Notes under the pieces: generated by a model | Told to the model about the DNA's origin: nothing | The model's input: the letters and a program-made list of their open reading frames with translations, nothing else | The model's database searches: none | Position numbers and translations under genes: made by a program | Shown: in pieces, positions 22,621-33,236 of the stretch | Layout: every line of letters begins with the position of its first letter | How positions within the stretch are numbered: the stretch's first letter is position 1 | Assembly (NCBI GenBank): GCA_022885665.1 | Contig: JAGQDJ010000077.1 | Span: 310,001-374,000, forward strand | Reading direction: 5' to 3' | Length of the DNA: 64,000 nt | Source: Triops longicaudatus | Lineage: Eukaryota > Arthropoda > Branchiopoda > Notostraca > Triopsidae

Positions 22621-24761
22621 ATGGGAAACAAGTGGTTCTTACTTTGTGCTGCATTGGTCACGTTTCCGGCCACTATGGCCAAACAAACCAATGCTAAGGA
22701 AGCGAATGGCTCGCCGGTAACTGTAAATGAAGCGCGCAAGTACACGGGTTCCGATCCTGTCTTCCTGCCTGGTTCGCCTGAAGATGCTGATGCCGAGTCT
22801 GAAGTTGTAAAGAATTATAGTAACTATAGTGGAATTTGAATGCTTATTGTCTGAAGGAACAGAAATTCATGGGCAAAGTTCAAGGGAAGTTGCAGAATTT
22901 GCAGCCGACATTAAGCTTTGTGAATTATAATTGTAAATGGGTAAAATTAGTGTAAACCCTGGGAAGCAGTTTTTCAATCTTAAAAAGTAAGCAGACTATC
23001 ACTGTACGTAGTTAATATGCAGTAATTACGTCGTTGATTAATGAAATTTTATGTTTTCATTGTCCGTTTTATGGGTTGTAAATGCTCACTTTCATATAGG
23101 CAAGATCATGTTTTTGGCCTTGAATTAAGTGCGCTGGATAAGATTTGCTGAGGCTATGAAAAATATTGTAGACGTAGGTAGGTTAAGCTTTGGCACGTTC
23201 GTTATTTCGTGAGGTTAGCATCAGTGACTTGTTATGGGTTTCACATTGCCCCTTGTAGGCTAAAATGAGGTCTATTATTCGACACTTTTTTTAATACCAA
23301 GCTCGAAGTGTTAAGTTCTGGCTTACCCAGTAATTTTTAGGACGTTTAATATTTTCGCGAAGTCTCGAGAACCAGCGAGGTGTGACCAAACATCTTGCTG
23401 GTCCGTTATGATACAACGGGGCCCTAGGCTATAATCAAAAGGCTGATTAATCCGTATAATGCACAAAATTACAATTATAGTTGGTTATGGGCGTAAGGTA
23501 TTCAAACACAAGGATGATGTGTATTCAAACACAAGGAATATTTATAAGCTATTCTGTAGAAGAACAGTTAAATATTGAACGCGTTTATTTTTGTAACCGT
23601 AGGTAAGCAATCAGAAACGAACAGGAGCTGCTGACAGCCAAACTATTCCCGGTATTCGACCCTCAGCTGGTGGCATTAAGCCTGCTGATCCAAACAATCG
23701 AAAGGTTCGAGAAATTGCCCAGTTTGCTACCGAAACCATCGCTGAACAACAGAATCAAGTCGACAATCTGTATTTAATTGAAGTTACAAAGGCCGCAACG
23801 CAAGTGGTAGCTGGTACAAACTTTTTCTTGACATTGAAGCTCGGTTTCTATGACAAGGAAGACGTAAGTTTTTCTTTTACAACGTTAAGCTTCTGGTGAA
23901 CTTCATTTTTATTTTATCTCATACGCACATGTGTAATTGCATGCAGTGTATTTCTCCTTATGTTTTGTGTATAAGTTTGGTTTTAGTTGTGTATATTCTT
24001 AATTGAATATCTCAGCAATATGATGAACTGGTTCTGCATTATTGTTCATTTTTGGCTATAGGACTGCGAGACATGCGAACTTGTAGTGTTCGATCAACCT
24101 TGGACCAATACGCGAGAGCTTAAGAATTTCAAATGCGTACCATCGTTAAGTGGACTTGAGGTATGCTGTCTGTTCCGACAAAGAATGACTAATCGCAATA
24201 AATGTTGAATTAAAGGTCGAAAAAACGAATCGCCTCGCTGCCGCCCCTGTTTCGAGCTCTGGGCCTATGCCTGGTGGCATCACCCCAGTTAATCCAAATA
24301 ATCCAGTGGTACAGGATATGGCCGAGTTTGCTACCGAAACCATCGCTGAACAACAGAATCAAGTCGACAATCTGTATTTAATTGAAGTTACAAAGGCCGC
24401 AACGCAAGTGGTAGCTGGTACAAACTTTTACTTGACAATGAAGATCGGTTTCTATGACAACGATGACGTAAGTTTTTCTTTTACAACGTTAAGCTTCTGG
24501 TGAACTTAATTTTTCTTTTATATCATACGTACACGTGTAATTGCAACGCAGTGTGTTTTTACTCAATTTTGTATATAAGTTTGGTTTTAGTTGTGTATAT
24601 CCATAAGCGAATGTCTGAGCTGTGTAATGAACTGGTTTTGCATTATTGCTCCTTTTTGGCTGTAGGACTACGAGAGATGCGAATGCGTAGTGTTCGATCA
24701 ACCTTGGACCAATACGCGAGAGCTTAAGAATGTAAAATGCGTAGTGTTTCATGAAACTTAA
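22621..24761 (+). CDS. Secreted two-domain cystatin, chimeric paralogue of the upstream gene
   Basis: Exons: 22621-22806, 23603-23863, 24062-24160, 24216-24467, 24666-24761; all junctions are phase 0; about 297 aa. The signal peptide MGNKWFLLCAALVTFPATMA is a copy of that of the upstream gene. The rest of exon 1 (SDPVFLPGSPEDADAESE) matches the D5-D6 junction of that gene (SEPVFLPGGFANADTESE). It lacks the intervening PW segment, so exon 1 is a fusion of distant pieces. Two complete cystatin domains follow, each with GG, ATQVVAGTNF and VFDQPWTNTREL, which are the three papain-binding elements of cystatins. It has no protease part. Likely role: extracellular inhibitor of papain-like cysteine proteases (inference from the motifs). 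The first intron is long (796 nt). The protein ends shortly after the second domain at TAA. Confidence 0.75.
23498..23537. repeat. Small direct repeat, two 17-bp copies
   Basis: GTATTCAAACACAAGGA occurs at 23498-23514 and again at 23521-23537, period 23 bp, inside intron 1 of the two-cystatin gene. Confidence 0.7.
23603..24761 (+). repeat. 604-bp intragenic tandem duplication (two cystatin units)
   Basis: Each unit has a GG/QVVAG exon, an intron and a PW exon. Exon ends 23863 and 24467, and exon starts 24062 and 24666, are each 604 bp apart. The introns between them (23864-24061 and 24468-24665) are also nearly identical, which points to a recent duplication event. Confidence 0.85.
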
Positions 24762-25149
24762 GATGACAAAAGCTCCAGCTAAAGTTGTTACACGAAGAGA
24801 CGGGATTTGACGCTACTACACCTATTATATTTGTAGTGATGAATTTGTGGGTTTCGCACTGCATGGGAATCTTCAGTAATTATTGACAAACCTATTACGT
24901 TGTGTGTTACGAATATAATTATTAGTGAGTAAAACTTCCCTACACTTCTTCAAAAAACATACGTAAACGTTGAACTCAACACAGTGTTTGAGTTTGCCCC
25001 GAAATAAAGAAAACAATGATGATGATAGCAGTAATAATAAATAATAACGTAATCAAGAATCACGTAAAAAGAGGAAACTGCGTAAAGCAGGGACGTAGGA
25101 AAATAGCTTCCCTGGTTAACAAAACCGACTCCAGTAGAAATACTTTTAC

Positions 25150-25459
25150 CGAGGCAAAATCGCGTAGAGGGGGGAAATAATGTAAGGTGGGACACTACTA
25201 AAAAACTACTAAGGACGTAGAAAACTACGAACTGAACGAAAGTTCGGAGCGAAAGTTTTATCAAGTTCTAAGCAGTTCTCTAGTAGCTTTACGTTATTTC
25301 TCCCGCCGTATGCGACTTACACCGTCGTACGTAGAAAGAAAGTCAGAAATAACGTAAAGCGGGGTAATAAAAAGAAAAGAAGCTTTCGGAGTTCTAAGTA
25401 GTTTTCAAGTGGCACCCTACTTTACGCTATTATCCCCCACTGTACGCGATTTTGTCCCG
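25150..25459. mobile_element. Foldback (MITE-like) element with long imperfect inverted arms
   Basis: The left arm (25150-25217, containing CAAAATCGCGTAGAGG) and the right arm (25391-25459, containing ACTGTACGCGATTTTG) are imperfect reverse complements over roughly 65-70 bp. A second inner pair is nested inside: CTTTACGTTATTT near 25292 and AAATAACGTAAAG near 25350. No transposase ORF is present, so this would be a non-autonomous element or a composite palindrome. Target-site duplications were not identified. Confidence 0.5.
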
Positions 25460-25537
25460 TAGTACGTAGTAAAAGAAACATTTCTGTTTGTGAAACGCCC
25501 CTCAAACCATCACAAACAGCCGTAACAAGATAACAGT

Positions 25538-25816
25538 ATGGAGGTAAGCTTGACATTCGTCTAGTCTTTGGAAAAGTTAATGTAAATATTAAAATATTCC
25601 AAGGCTACGACGACAATCGGTATCGCGTCCCGAAAGTGGCTACGCCGAAGAAAGCGCGTGACTCCGCCAAACACCGATACAAGATTTGCATTTATCATTC
25701 AGAAATCAAGGCATGGAAAGCCCGCAAGCCGAACCAAAGAAGAAGAGAATGAAATGGAAATTCATTGCACAGGAACAGAGCTAAAGACATTGTTTAACAA
25801 GTTAGTTGTTTTCTAA
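25538..25816 (+). CDS. Possible small two-exon basic protein, unrecognised
   Basis: ATGGAG at 25538-25543 is followed by a good donor (GTAAGC), a 60-nt intron ending in CCAAG, and an open exon from 25604 to a TAA at 25814-25816. The product is about 72 aa, Arg/Lys-rich in the first half (RKWLRRRKRV) and acidic later (KEEENEMEI). An alternative donor (GTTAGT) near 25801 could link it to further exons that I cannot place. No family recognised. It could equally be a chance open frame. Confidence 0.25.
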
Positions 25817-26639
25817 TTGTTTTGTAAGATTGCCACTGTATGAACGTTACTTGTGCCCTCGTTGCATTGTTTTCGTCGTGTAATTTTGTTTTTGCGGGTA
25901 GTGCCATTGATTGACCGGCTTATTACCTAACTAAACAAAAAACTCTTTAATTAGTGAAATTTAAGCATTGTTTACGCTGTTTTTTAGATTATTGTATACT
26001 ATTGTAAAGTCTTGATATTCAACTCCCGCCATGTATTCGCGTCGCGTTGTAAAGAAATGAAAAGAAAATACATTTTTATGTACAGAAGACTCACTGTAAT
26101 CACCCAGGCACAGAAATGAAGAGTGTCCATGTTCACAAAAAAAGGTTTGCATGGAAAACCTTCCGTTGTAGTTCTTTTTTCTTGAAGTTCCACTATAAAT
26201 ATCGATTACGTAAATCGGACTGAAAATCAATTTGTCAAAATTTTTCTGATGTGCTATAAAGCGGGATATTTTAACATTTGCTTCGAAATCGTAATTCACC
26301 GCTTTCTTAAAGTTCATAGCTTCACGCCGTTGCCGCTAGTTACCACACCACTAATTTTGTTTCTATCAACCTAAACGGTATTCAATTACGGGCAAAAAAA
26401 ATCCGTGTTCTTAGGTGACCCGTTCGTGCCACGTACTCCAATAAACCGAATTTTTATAATATGCAAATTAAGCTATGGAATATATTACCCTCCTCGCAAG
26501 GATTCCGAATCTGTAAGAATTATTTCGCTAGCCCTTCAAATATGCGAGAAAACTGAGCTTGAATACGAAATTATGCCCCGAGGGCGTCGCACGAGCCAAA
26601 AAGTTTGAAATCCCATAAGGAATAACATGGGAAAAAGTG

Positions 26640-26900
26640 CAATGCACGATGCTTTCCGAGGCCTCGCTTCATGCTTTCCGAGGCCTCGTTCACCCTTTCC
26701 TATCCCTTCTCATGCTTCCTATGTTGTTTCCAGTGGTACTCTTGGTAATCCCATTTTATTGGGATATACCAGGTACCATAGGAAGCAGGACAGGGAAGTT
26801 AGTACATTTTTCCTCAGAAAAACCAAACTTCAGACGTGGGGACGCGAACCCACGACCTCACGAACATGAGTCCACGACTGAGACCACTCGACAAAGCGCT
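26640..26900 (-). mobile_element. tRNA-derived SINE-like repeat, copy 1
   Basis: Read on the minus strand, 26900-26830 holds an A-box-like TGTCGAGTGG (26884-26893) and a B box GGTTCGCGTCC (26840-26850) spaced as in a tRNA, but the acceptor stem does not pair. It is therefore a tRNA-like head and not a working tRNA gene. The following body (down to 26640) recurs at 27065-27149. Near its end a 16-bp segment (GCTTTCCGAGGCCTCG) is duplicated at 26651-26666 and 26673-26688. Confidence 0.5.
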
Positions 26901-27064
26901 CTGCAAATCAAATGTTATTTGAAGTATAAATGCTACTTATAGTATGTTGATCGTTCACCTGTCATTTATGAAAACTAGAGCTGTTCATTTATTATTTCTT
27001 AGAATTCTTTCAGGTAGGGAACAGGGGCGCAGCGAAGGGGGGAGGGGGGGGCACGTTTTAGGGT

Positions 27065-27149
27065 TTTCGAGGCCTCGTTTACCCTTTCCTATCCCTTTTC
27101 CTGCTTCCTATGCTTGGTACTCTTGGTAATTCCATTTCAGTGGGATATA
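27065..27149 (-). mobile_element. SINE-like repeat, copy 2 (body only)
   Basis: Matches 26679-26768: the shared order is a GAGGCCTCGTT start, CCCTTTCCTATCCCTT, GCTTCCTATG, GGTACTCTTGGTAAT and GGGATATA. It lacks about 13 nt present in copy 1 and has no tRNA-like head. A G-rich run precedes it at about 27039-27051. Confidence 0.5.
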
Positions 27150-27313
27150 GGCCTATCTATTGACAGGAAGTCTACCCTCACAATCACAACTTAGCTGATG
27201 CCCGGTTTGCGCAGTCCCGTAAGATGGCGCAGACCGATTTTAAGCTACAAGAACATTAACAAACCAGCTTACTAATAAACACAAGGAAAGGAAAGTAATG
27301 CGTTTCTACAAAA

Positions 27314-30300
27314 ATGGAAGATCTAATAGATAGCGTGAAAACCAAATCAATTTCTGATATCGTAGAACCATTCACCAATCAAGTAACGTAAAGTTAATTT
27401 ACATTCCCGCACGTACCGTGTGTTCTTTTCTTTTAACGCAACAGGTTTTAAAATGCGAAAACTTGCTGAACACGAATCCTGGCGCGAAATTAGAAGGTAG
27501 AAAGTTGTGTGAGGATTTATCTTTCGTTGTAATGGATTTGAGCACGGTAATCGGCCAGCTTACGAAGTTTGTTGACAGTCGCCTGCAGCCTGAAGGAACT
27601 AGTTGTAGTAAACAACTGAAACTTGTCGCCTTAGACTTAAAAAACTTATCTACCAATTGTGAAGTAATTGCAAGCTATCATACAATACTATTAAAAAAAA
27701 TTTTTTCGGAACATATTATTTTTCTTCCTTAGAATAATGACCTTGACCAAGAATTACCTGATGTCACTTCATTTTTGCTCTCTACTTTAATGAAAAGCTT
27801 ACTGTGGTACGACCAAACTCTTGTAGTAGCAGCGCAGAGCTCCATCAATACCTTCAGAACCATTTTAACTGCGCTAGAGCGATCAAAAGTTGTCTATGAA
27901 TTGCTGCCTCTTACCAAAGTAAAACCTTAGCCAAGATTAAAGTTCACAGCCGTTTCTTAACTAACTTGCTTTTCAGAATTTAGTCAACGAAGCCGGGATA
28001 TTATATCCCATGTTGCAAGATCGTGTGAACGACTTGATCTCTCTTGTTCATAAAAACGATCTTTCCGTTAAACTCAACTTACTGCACAAACTGCTCAAAC
28101 TCCACCTAAAAGCGATTACGAACTTGGCCCGGTTTCCTTTAAGCAGACACGCACGGGTAAGTCTCAATTTTACACGGTATCTTTTCTTAGAGCGTTTCTG
28201 TCTTTTGTAGGCAACGCGGGATTTTGTCATTAAGCAAATGCAGGAATGTTTAAATAGTATATCTGATATTTTGGAGTCGACAGTGAATGATACTCAAACA
28301 TGTGACAGTGGCCGTTTTTTAAAGAATATGGACAAACTGCTGGAAATTTTGGAAACAAGTGACAAGCATTCGGATATGTGGCCAGAAGCTCAATCATGTA
28401 TGCTAACTATTATTGAACATGCAATATTGTTAAGCCAATCTTGTGAAGCTAAAGACCGCACTGTTCTTTCCAGCACGTGTGAACGCGTAAGTTGATAAAA
28501 GAATAAAAAATTGTAGGAAAACAAGTACTCTTATTCAAGTGATTACGAAAGTAGAAAATAATCCAATATTTATGTTAGGTTGTGAAAGAATTCCACGCTT
28601 TACAAGAGCTACTGAAAACAACAGAAGTGTCGTCTAGTGACTTCCAACTCGCGTGCGAAATTTTGGCCGATTTTCTTGAGCTTTTGGAGCAAAGCGTCAA
28701 TACCATTTTATTAAAGCGCATTGTGTATCTCGACGCTAACGTGGAACGCAGTCACACTTTGTTATGGGAGCAAGTTCGTTCTGTAGCAGTAGACCGAAAA
28801 GTCGAAGACATTCAAACGTTGGTAGACGATTTCGATAATGGAGTAGATACGATATTGCAAACCGCATTCTTTTCCTCTGCCTCCACAGCGGACTTGAAAA
28901 GTATTTACTTCTAAATACGTGGAGCAAACTAAGCAATCTGAAACATTCTAGAGGTGAGGTTAATAAACAGCGCCGTTGAGGGTATTGAATTTTCCAGCAG
29001 CGAGTTAGCAGCCGCTTGGGTGAGTGCATACTTACAACCTAATGACGAAGCTGCTATCCGTAACGTGAAACTCTGGCAAAACTTCCTTACACAAGAAATA
29101 ACAGGACTCAGACAAAATCTGGATTCTATCACGGACCCTGCTGCTTTTTGTCACGTAACTACTAACGTCCTCAACAAAGCAATAAGTTTGACTTTATTAT
29201 ATTACTTTCTTCAGGTTATAGAAAATGAGCAACGGCCTTTAATCTCGCTTTTGAAACGAGAGATCAATGCACCTTTACCTGATATTAAACTGTTAACTTC
29301 TAAGATCCAGTTTTTGACCAAACGAGCCCTTACATTAACAGAAGAACAACTCCTTGCTACGTCGGAATTTAAAGTGGACAATTTGCCAGTTGAATCCCTC
29401 AAGAAATGTACGCAACTTTGTAGTATGAATGGAGAAAATGTCACGTGGCAAACTTTTGTCTTTTCAGGCTTGAATGAGTTCAAAGGAGCAGAGTTTCTCG
29501 TGAACCAGAACTGCCAAGACCGAAGTTTACGCCTATCCCTGGTAAAACGAGCTGAACTCATCATGTCCTACGTTACTCGTCTCGTAGACAGTCTGAAAGC
29601 TGAAGAAGAATGGGAGGAAGCTTCTACGAACATAGATGAATCTACCACAAGATCGCAAAACACGCGTAGGTGATTTGCTTTCAAGTTAGTAAATCTGTCT
29701 AAATTTCCTTGTTTTAGTTACGAACCCAGAAACGCTGCATGAACGTTTCCCTTCCCAGTACCGTCACCTACCTCTGGATGTAACTGAAGCTAGAACGCCG
29801 TTATCCAATCTTTCGAAGCTGTCTAACGCGAAACGTGCCGGGAAAGGGATACGTGGACGTAATACTGAGGCCACACCCCAAAGGAACATACCTACAACTC
29901 CTCTGCCAGCCAATTACTCCGCCGTATTAAAGCACACGCCTAACAAACCTTGGCGAAAATATTGTAAGACGCCGAAAGAAAATGTTCTTTCTAAAACTTG
30001 GCAGCCGGAAAGCACGAGTCGTAATGAGTCAGACGCCGAGGAACAGCAAGCAGCTCAAACTTTTGATTTAACTGGTAAAATTTTCATGTATACCATAGTT
30101 TACAAGAAAATTACGATTTAAAAACCTGTTCTTATAGAAATTCTGGATTGCTTGACGTCGTTAGATAGTACTCTAAGGTCAAATCAAACTGAAAACGTGA
30201 CAGTGGTGACTCGTGACAATCAATCCACGGATTTGGGAAATACGGCCAGTATGGCCACGCCTTCTCTGCCCAGTAACTTTACCCTCGATTCCCAAAGTGC

Positions 30301-30588
30301 GATGTTTTCCTCTCAGGATCGACTCAACGATTTGGACTTGGTTAGGAAGCGAATAGCCGCCCTACAACCGAGATTATAAATGTATTGTGAAACACTTGAG
30401 CAGCTCTAAACTAAGGTAATTGGTACAAATTGGCAGGAAGTGGAACCGGAAACAATCAGTTCATCTTGAAGAGACGAAGAATAGGAGAGAAAAATGAGCC
30501 AGCGTTACCTAAGAATCCGGTAGCGTCTGAACGACTGTTATCCGAGCCGGATGAAGTCGACGATGATGAGAATCCCCTACAATCATAA
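27314..30588 (+). CDS. Alpha-catenin/vinculin-superfamily-like protein (possibly serendipity-alpha-like)
   Basis: Exons: 27314-27382, 27445-27663, 27733-27918, 27977-28156, 28211-28486, 28579-28900, 28952-29154, 29215-29407, 29468-29665, 29718-30074, 30138-30379; about 814 aa to the TAA at 30377-30379. The first ~650 residues are almost wholly helical in character (Leu/Ser-rich heptads). The start, TKSISDIVEPFTNQV, resembles the opening helix of alpha-catenin/vinculin proteins, which link adhesion complexes to actin. The C-terminal third is polar and probably disordered. No transmembrane segment or signal peptide is seen. Two introns (29155-29214, 29408-29467) are exactly 60 nt and stop-free, so retention would keep frame. 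The 3' end is uncertain: an open segment 30437-30588 (ending SEPDEVDDDENPLQS) right before the poly(A) signal looks coding and may be an alternative last exon. The family call is tentative; the gene itself is well supported. Confidence 0.6.
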
Positions 30589-30622
30589 AACATACCATAA
30601 CACATTAATTCTAAGATGAAAA

Positions 30623-30628
30623 AATAAA
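30623..30628 (+). terminator. Polyadenylation signal of the vinculin-like gene
   Basis: AATAAA 35 nt beyond the TAA at 30586-30588 (a second AATAAA follows at about 30640). It faces the convergent chitin-binding gene. Confidence 0.6.
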
Positions 30629-30650
30629 AGAAGGTGGAAAATAAAATTGA

Positions 30651-30656
30651 TTTATT
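30651..30656 (-). terminator. Polyadenylation signal overlapping the stop of the chitin-binding gene
   Basis: The minus strand reads AAGTAATAAATC: the TAA stop (30655-30657) and AATAAA (30656-30651) overlap by two bases. The 3' UTR of this gene must therefore be very short or run into the opposite gene. Confidence 0.5.
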
Positions 30657-31023
30657 ACTTCATAATCGTTTTAAAGAAGAATGGCATAAGACTACCGCCA
30701 ACATCTTTATTGTTTCCTGTTCCGGAGCCCGAATTTGATCCACGTTCGGTGCATTTCGTCTGACGGTCGCATGTTTTCGTTTTCTTGTTAAAACCCTCGC
30801 CGTCGGGGCAAAAACGATCGCTGATGATTTCGTCTTCACACTCCCAGAAGCGATCACACCGTTCGTCGTCCGCTATCTTCTGGAAAGGCGCTCCACGTGG
30901 GCAAACTGGCTCTTTGCAGAGTACCAAGCCGACTGAAATAAACAAAAGCTAGAATACACGAAAAAAAAATTTCTTGTTCCAAATACCTGCTAGCAGGAGC
31001 GCGGCGATAACAGCGAGCTTCAT
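30655..31023 (-). CDS. Secreted peritrophin-type chitin-binding protein (one CBM14 domain)
   Basis: Two exons, 31023-30987 and 30932-30655, joined in phase 1; 104 aa. A signal peptide (MKLAVIAALLLAVGLVLC) leads directly into one chitin-binding type-2 domain with six cysteines: VCPRG, ERCDRFWEC, RFCPDG, KTCD, TKC. The aromatic WEC and the FNKKTKTCD segment are hallmarks of peritrophin-A domains, which bind chitin in cuticle or gut peritrophic matrix. A Gly/Ser/Asn-rich tail follows with a hydrophobic FF near the end. A single-domain architecture is typical of CPAP1-type cuticular proteins or small peritrophins. It is convergent with the vinculin-like gene. Confidence 0.85.
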
Positions 31024-31260
31024 GGTACTTGGCTCGTAAACTACAAAGTGAAGTAAAGGAAGGAAAGCAGGCAGTATTTATTGCAGTGTAGGAGTTCCAC
31101 TCGGGAATACCGAAAGGTTTATTGGTTATGTCCCTCAAAGAAGTCAAAAGAAAATCCATAGTAATAGCTCTGAGTACTGTATAATGCAATGCGGAAATAA
31201 CAATATTAAAAATACATGTTGCACTGTCAAGGTTGACGGGAAATCCCCAGGAGAGTAATG

Positions 31261-32666
31261 CTAGTCGATGTTCAAGGTGCTCAGCGCTTCACCAGCGACC
31301 TCGACGCTTTCAGGAATGTTTGCTACATTAGCTTTGAATTGCTCTTCGGCAATCAACAAATTTCTGTGATCTTCGCATTTTCGCTTCCAATACCCTATGA
31401 TACGTAACCTGGCGGTTTAAAGAAGCTTTAATTGTTTCGGAAATTTACTGGTTAATTCAGCAATTGTTGGACCACTGCCACCCAATTCCTTTGGTAATAT
31501 CTCTTTAGGAACTTCTTTACGTAAAGCTTCTCGGTTATTTCCTAATACTTGCACCTATCCAATATAAAGAAAGAATATTTTATTTCGTTTAAAGGGATGC
31601 AATTTTTACTCTTTGCCGCATTTTGCTTCGCATAAAACTCTGGAATACGTTGAATATGGAGGTAAAAAAGTAACCTGTTGAAATAACACACATACTTTTG
31701 GGCCTTATGGGAGATGCGTCCTACGCAAAAAGAGGAAGATGAAATTACTAGAATTTTAAGTATTAAATAAAGTGACTTTAATAAACATACCTGCCAGCAA
31801 TAGATGAATTTCTTCATACTAGATAAAGAGACGGAGGTCATGTGACCTAGGCCAAAACCTCTAAAATCCAGTATCAAAACCATTCCCGTGATAAACATTT
31901 GCTCTGATTCTAATATCATCAGGGTAGAAACCATGAATCCTACTCTTTGTATGGCTTCAAAGGCAAGCTTCCCAGGATCGTAGCATCCTGTCCTGACGTA
32001 TAAAACTTTTCTTCCTTTACGGTCAAATCCTGGCAGCGGTAACGTGCACCTGTAAGTGCATCAAATAAAAACTAACGGAAGAAAAATAAAAGCACAAAAA
32101 CAGAACTGATAAAAGAGGCCATCATCGACACTTACCCGGCTTCCAGCACTTCTTGATTTTCAGGCATTAATGGGTCCCAGCTTGTAAAAAACTCGGGCAT
32201 AGTCCCTTTTGCTTTAGCCATAGCAGTTATCTTTGCTTTTGTTTTATCCAGATCATATTTACAGCCGCGAATGAAATTTAACAGTGACACAGAATCTAAA
32301 AAGAAGTAAAACAGAGAAATTAAGCTAAATCTTGTGAATTTTCATATTTGAAATGGAAACGAGTGACGGTAAATCGATAAGTGTAAACAAGCCGGGATAG
32401 GCACGGTTCCTCCGGGGACGTTATTGTGGTAGACCATTACATAAAACCTGAAACCTGTTTTCACGGTTCACTGCATTCCCGTTTTAGAATCAATATTCAC
32501 CTGTTTTCCAGTTTAAATCCAATTGGTTACGTAACCACTGGCGAATATCCTCGATGCTTTGATTTCTGCGTTCTTCATTCTCACCCAGTTCCTCTTCAGC
32601 CTGCTTAATTACCACTGGGCTTAATACACAAACATAGGCGTCGTCCTTGTTGTGGCAGAGCGCCAT
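31261..32666 (-). CDS. CRAL-TRIO lipid-transfer protein, alpha-TTP-like (copy 1)
   Basis: Exons on the minus strand: 32666-32501, 32295-32136, 32049-31791, 31720-31610, 31554-31449, 31394-31261; 311 aa. A CRAL-TRIO N-terminal three-helix domain (LLNFIRGCKYDLDKTKAKI, then PEFFTSWDPLMPE) precedes the lipid-binding CRAL-TRIO fold (LPLPGFDRKGRKVL, MVLILDFRGFGLGHM, VPKEILPKELGGSGPT). Such cytosolic proteins carry small hydrophobic ligands such as tocopherol, retinoids or phosphoinositides; the ligand here cannot be told. It is the most divergent of the five: it lacks the family's usual SFRKLNVD ending, having a Glu/Val-rich tail ending STLNID instead. It keeps the exon 4/5 intron that copies 3-5 lack. 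Confidence 0.85.
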
Positions 32667-33236
32667 GTGTTGTGATGTAGACGTAGCGTTGAATGCTGAC
32701 TACGCGCGCGGAATGAAGCGTTCCGGGACTTACACTGTCGGAACGCCAAATCCCAGCAAATGACAAAACTGCAAGGGAAAAAGATCTAGTTTCTTGCCAA
32801 TTGTTTTTGGGGCGAAAGATGATAGCGCTTGATAAAGACAAACAAAGTTCGTGACCTTCGAATGTCACGTAATGTATTCATGAATACACGTGTTTTTTTA
32901 TTCATTTGGTTACTATAGCCCCTCATAGTTATGCTTAGGACTGCTTCCCACCAAGTACATAAGGCCTTAGGCCTGCAACCATTACGTGACCACTTGGGCC
33001 TATCTGCTGTCATTCGTCAGCCAGAGGCGGAGAAAAATAATTATGAAGATGTGCCAAATTAGAAAGGAAGGTGAACTTTTAGTGAACACCGGGCTTCAGA
33101 ACCATAAACGAACAGTGAATTATTTTTTTTTTTTTTATCGGCCATAGAGACGGCAATTTTACTCCTCTTCCTTGTGACGCTCATGTGCAGCCCGTGTAAC
33201 CTTACAACCTCGATGGGAACCAGCCCTTAAAACCGT

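Noticed and set aside
24925..25264. 104-aa minus-strand ORF with Phe/Tyr/Ser-rich composition
   Set aside because: Lies across the foldback element; homopolymer-like bias and no conserved motif.
26830..26900. Functional tRNA gene on the minus strand
   Set aside because: A and B boxes are present, but the acceptor stem does not pair and the anticodon arm is irregular; treated as a SINE head.
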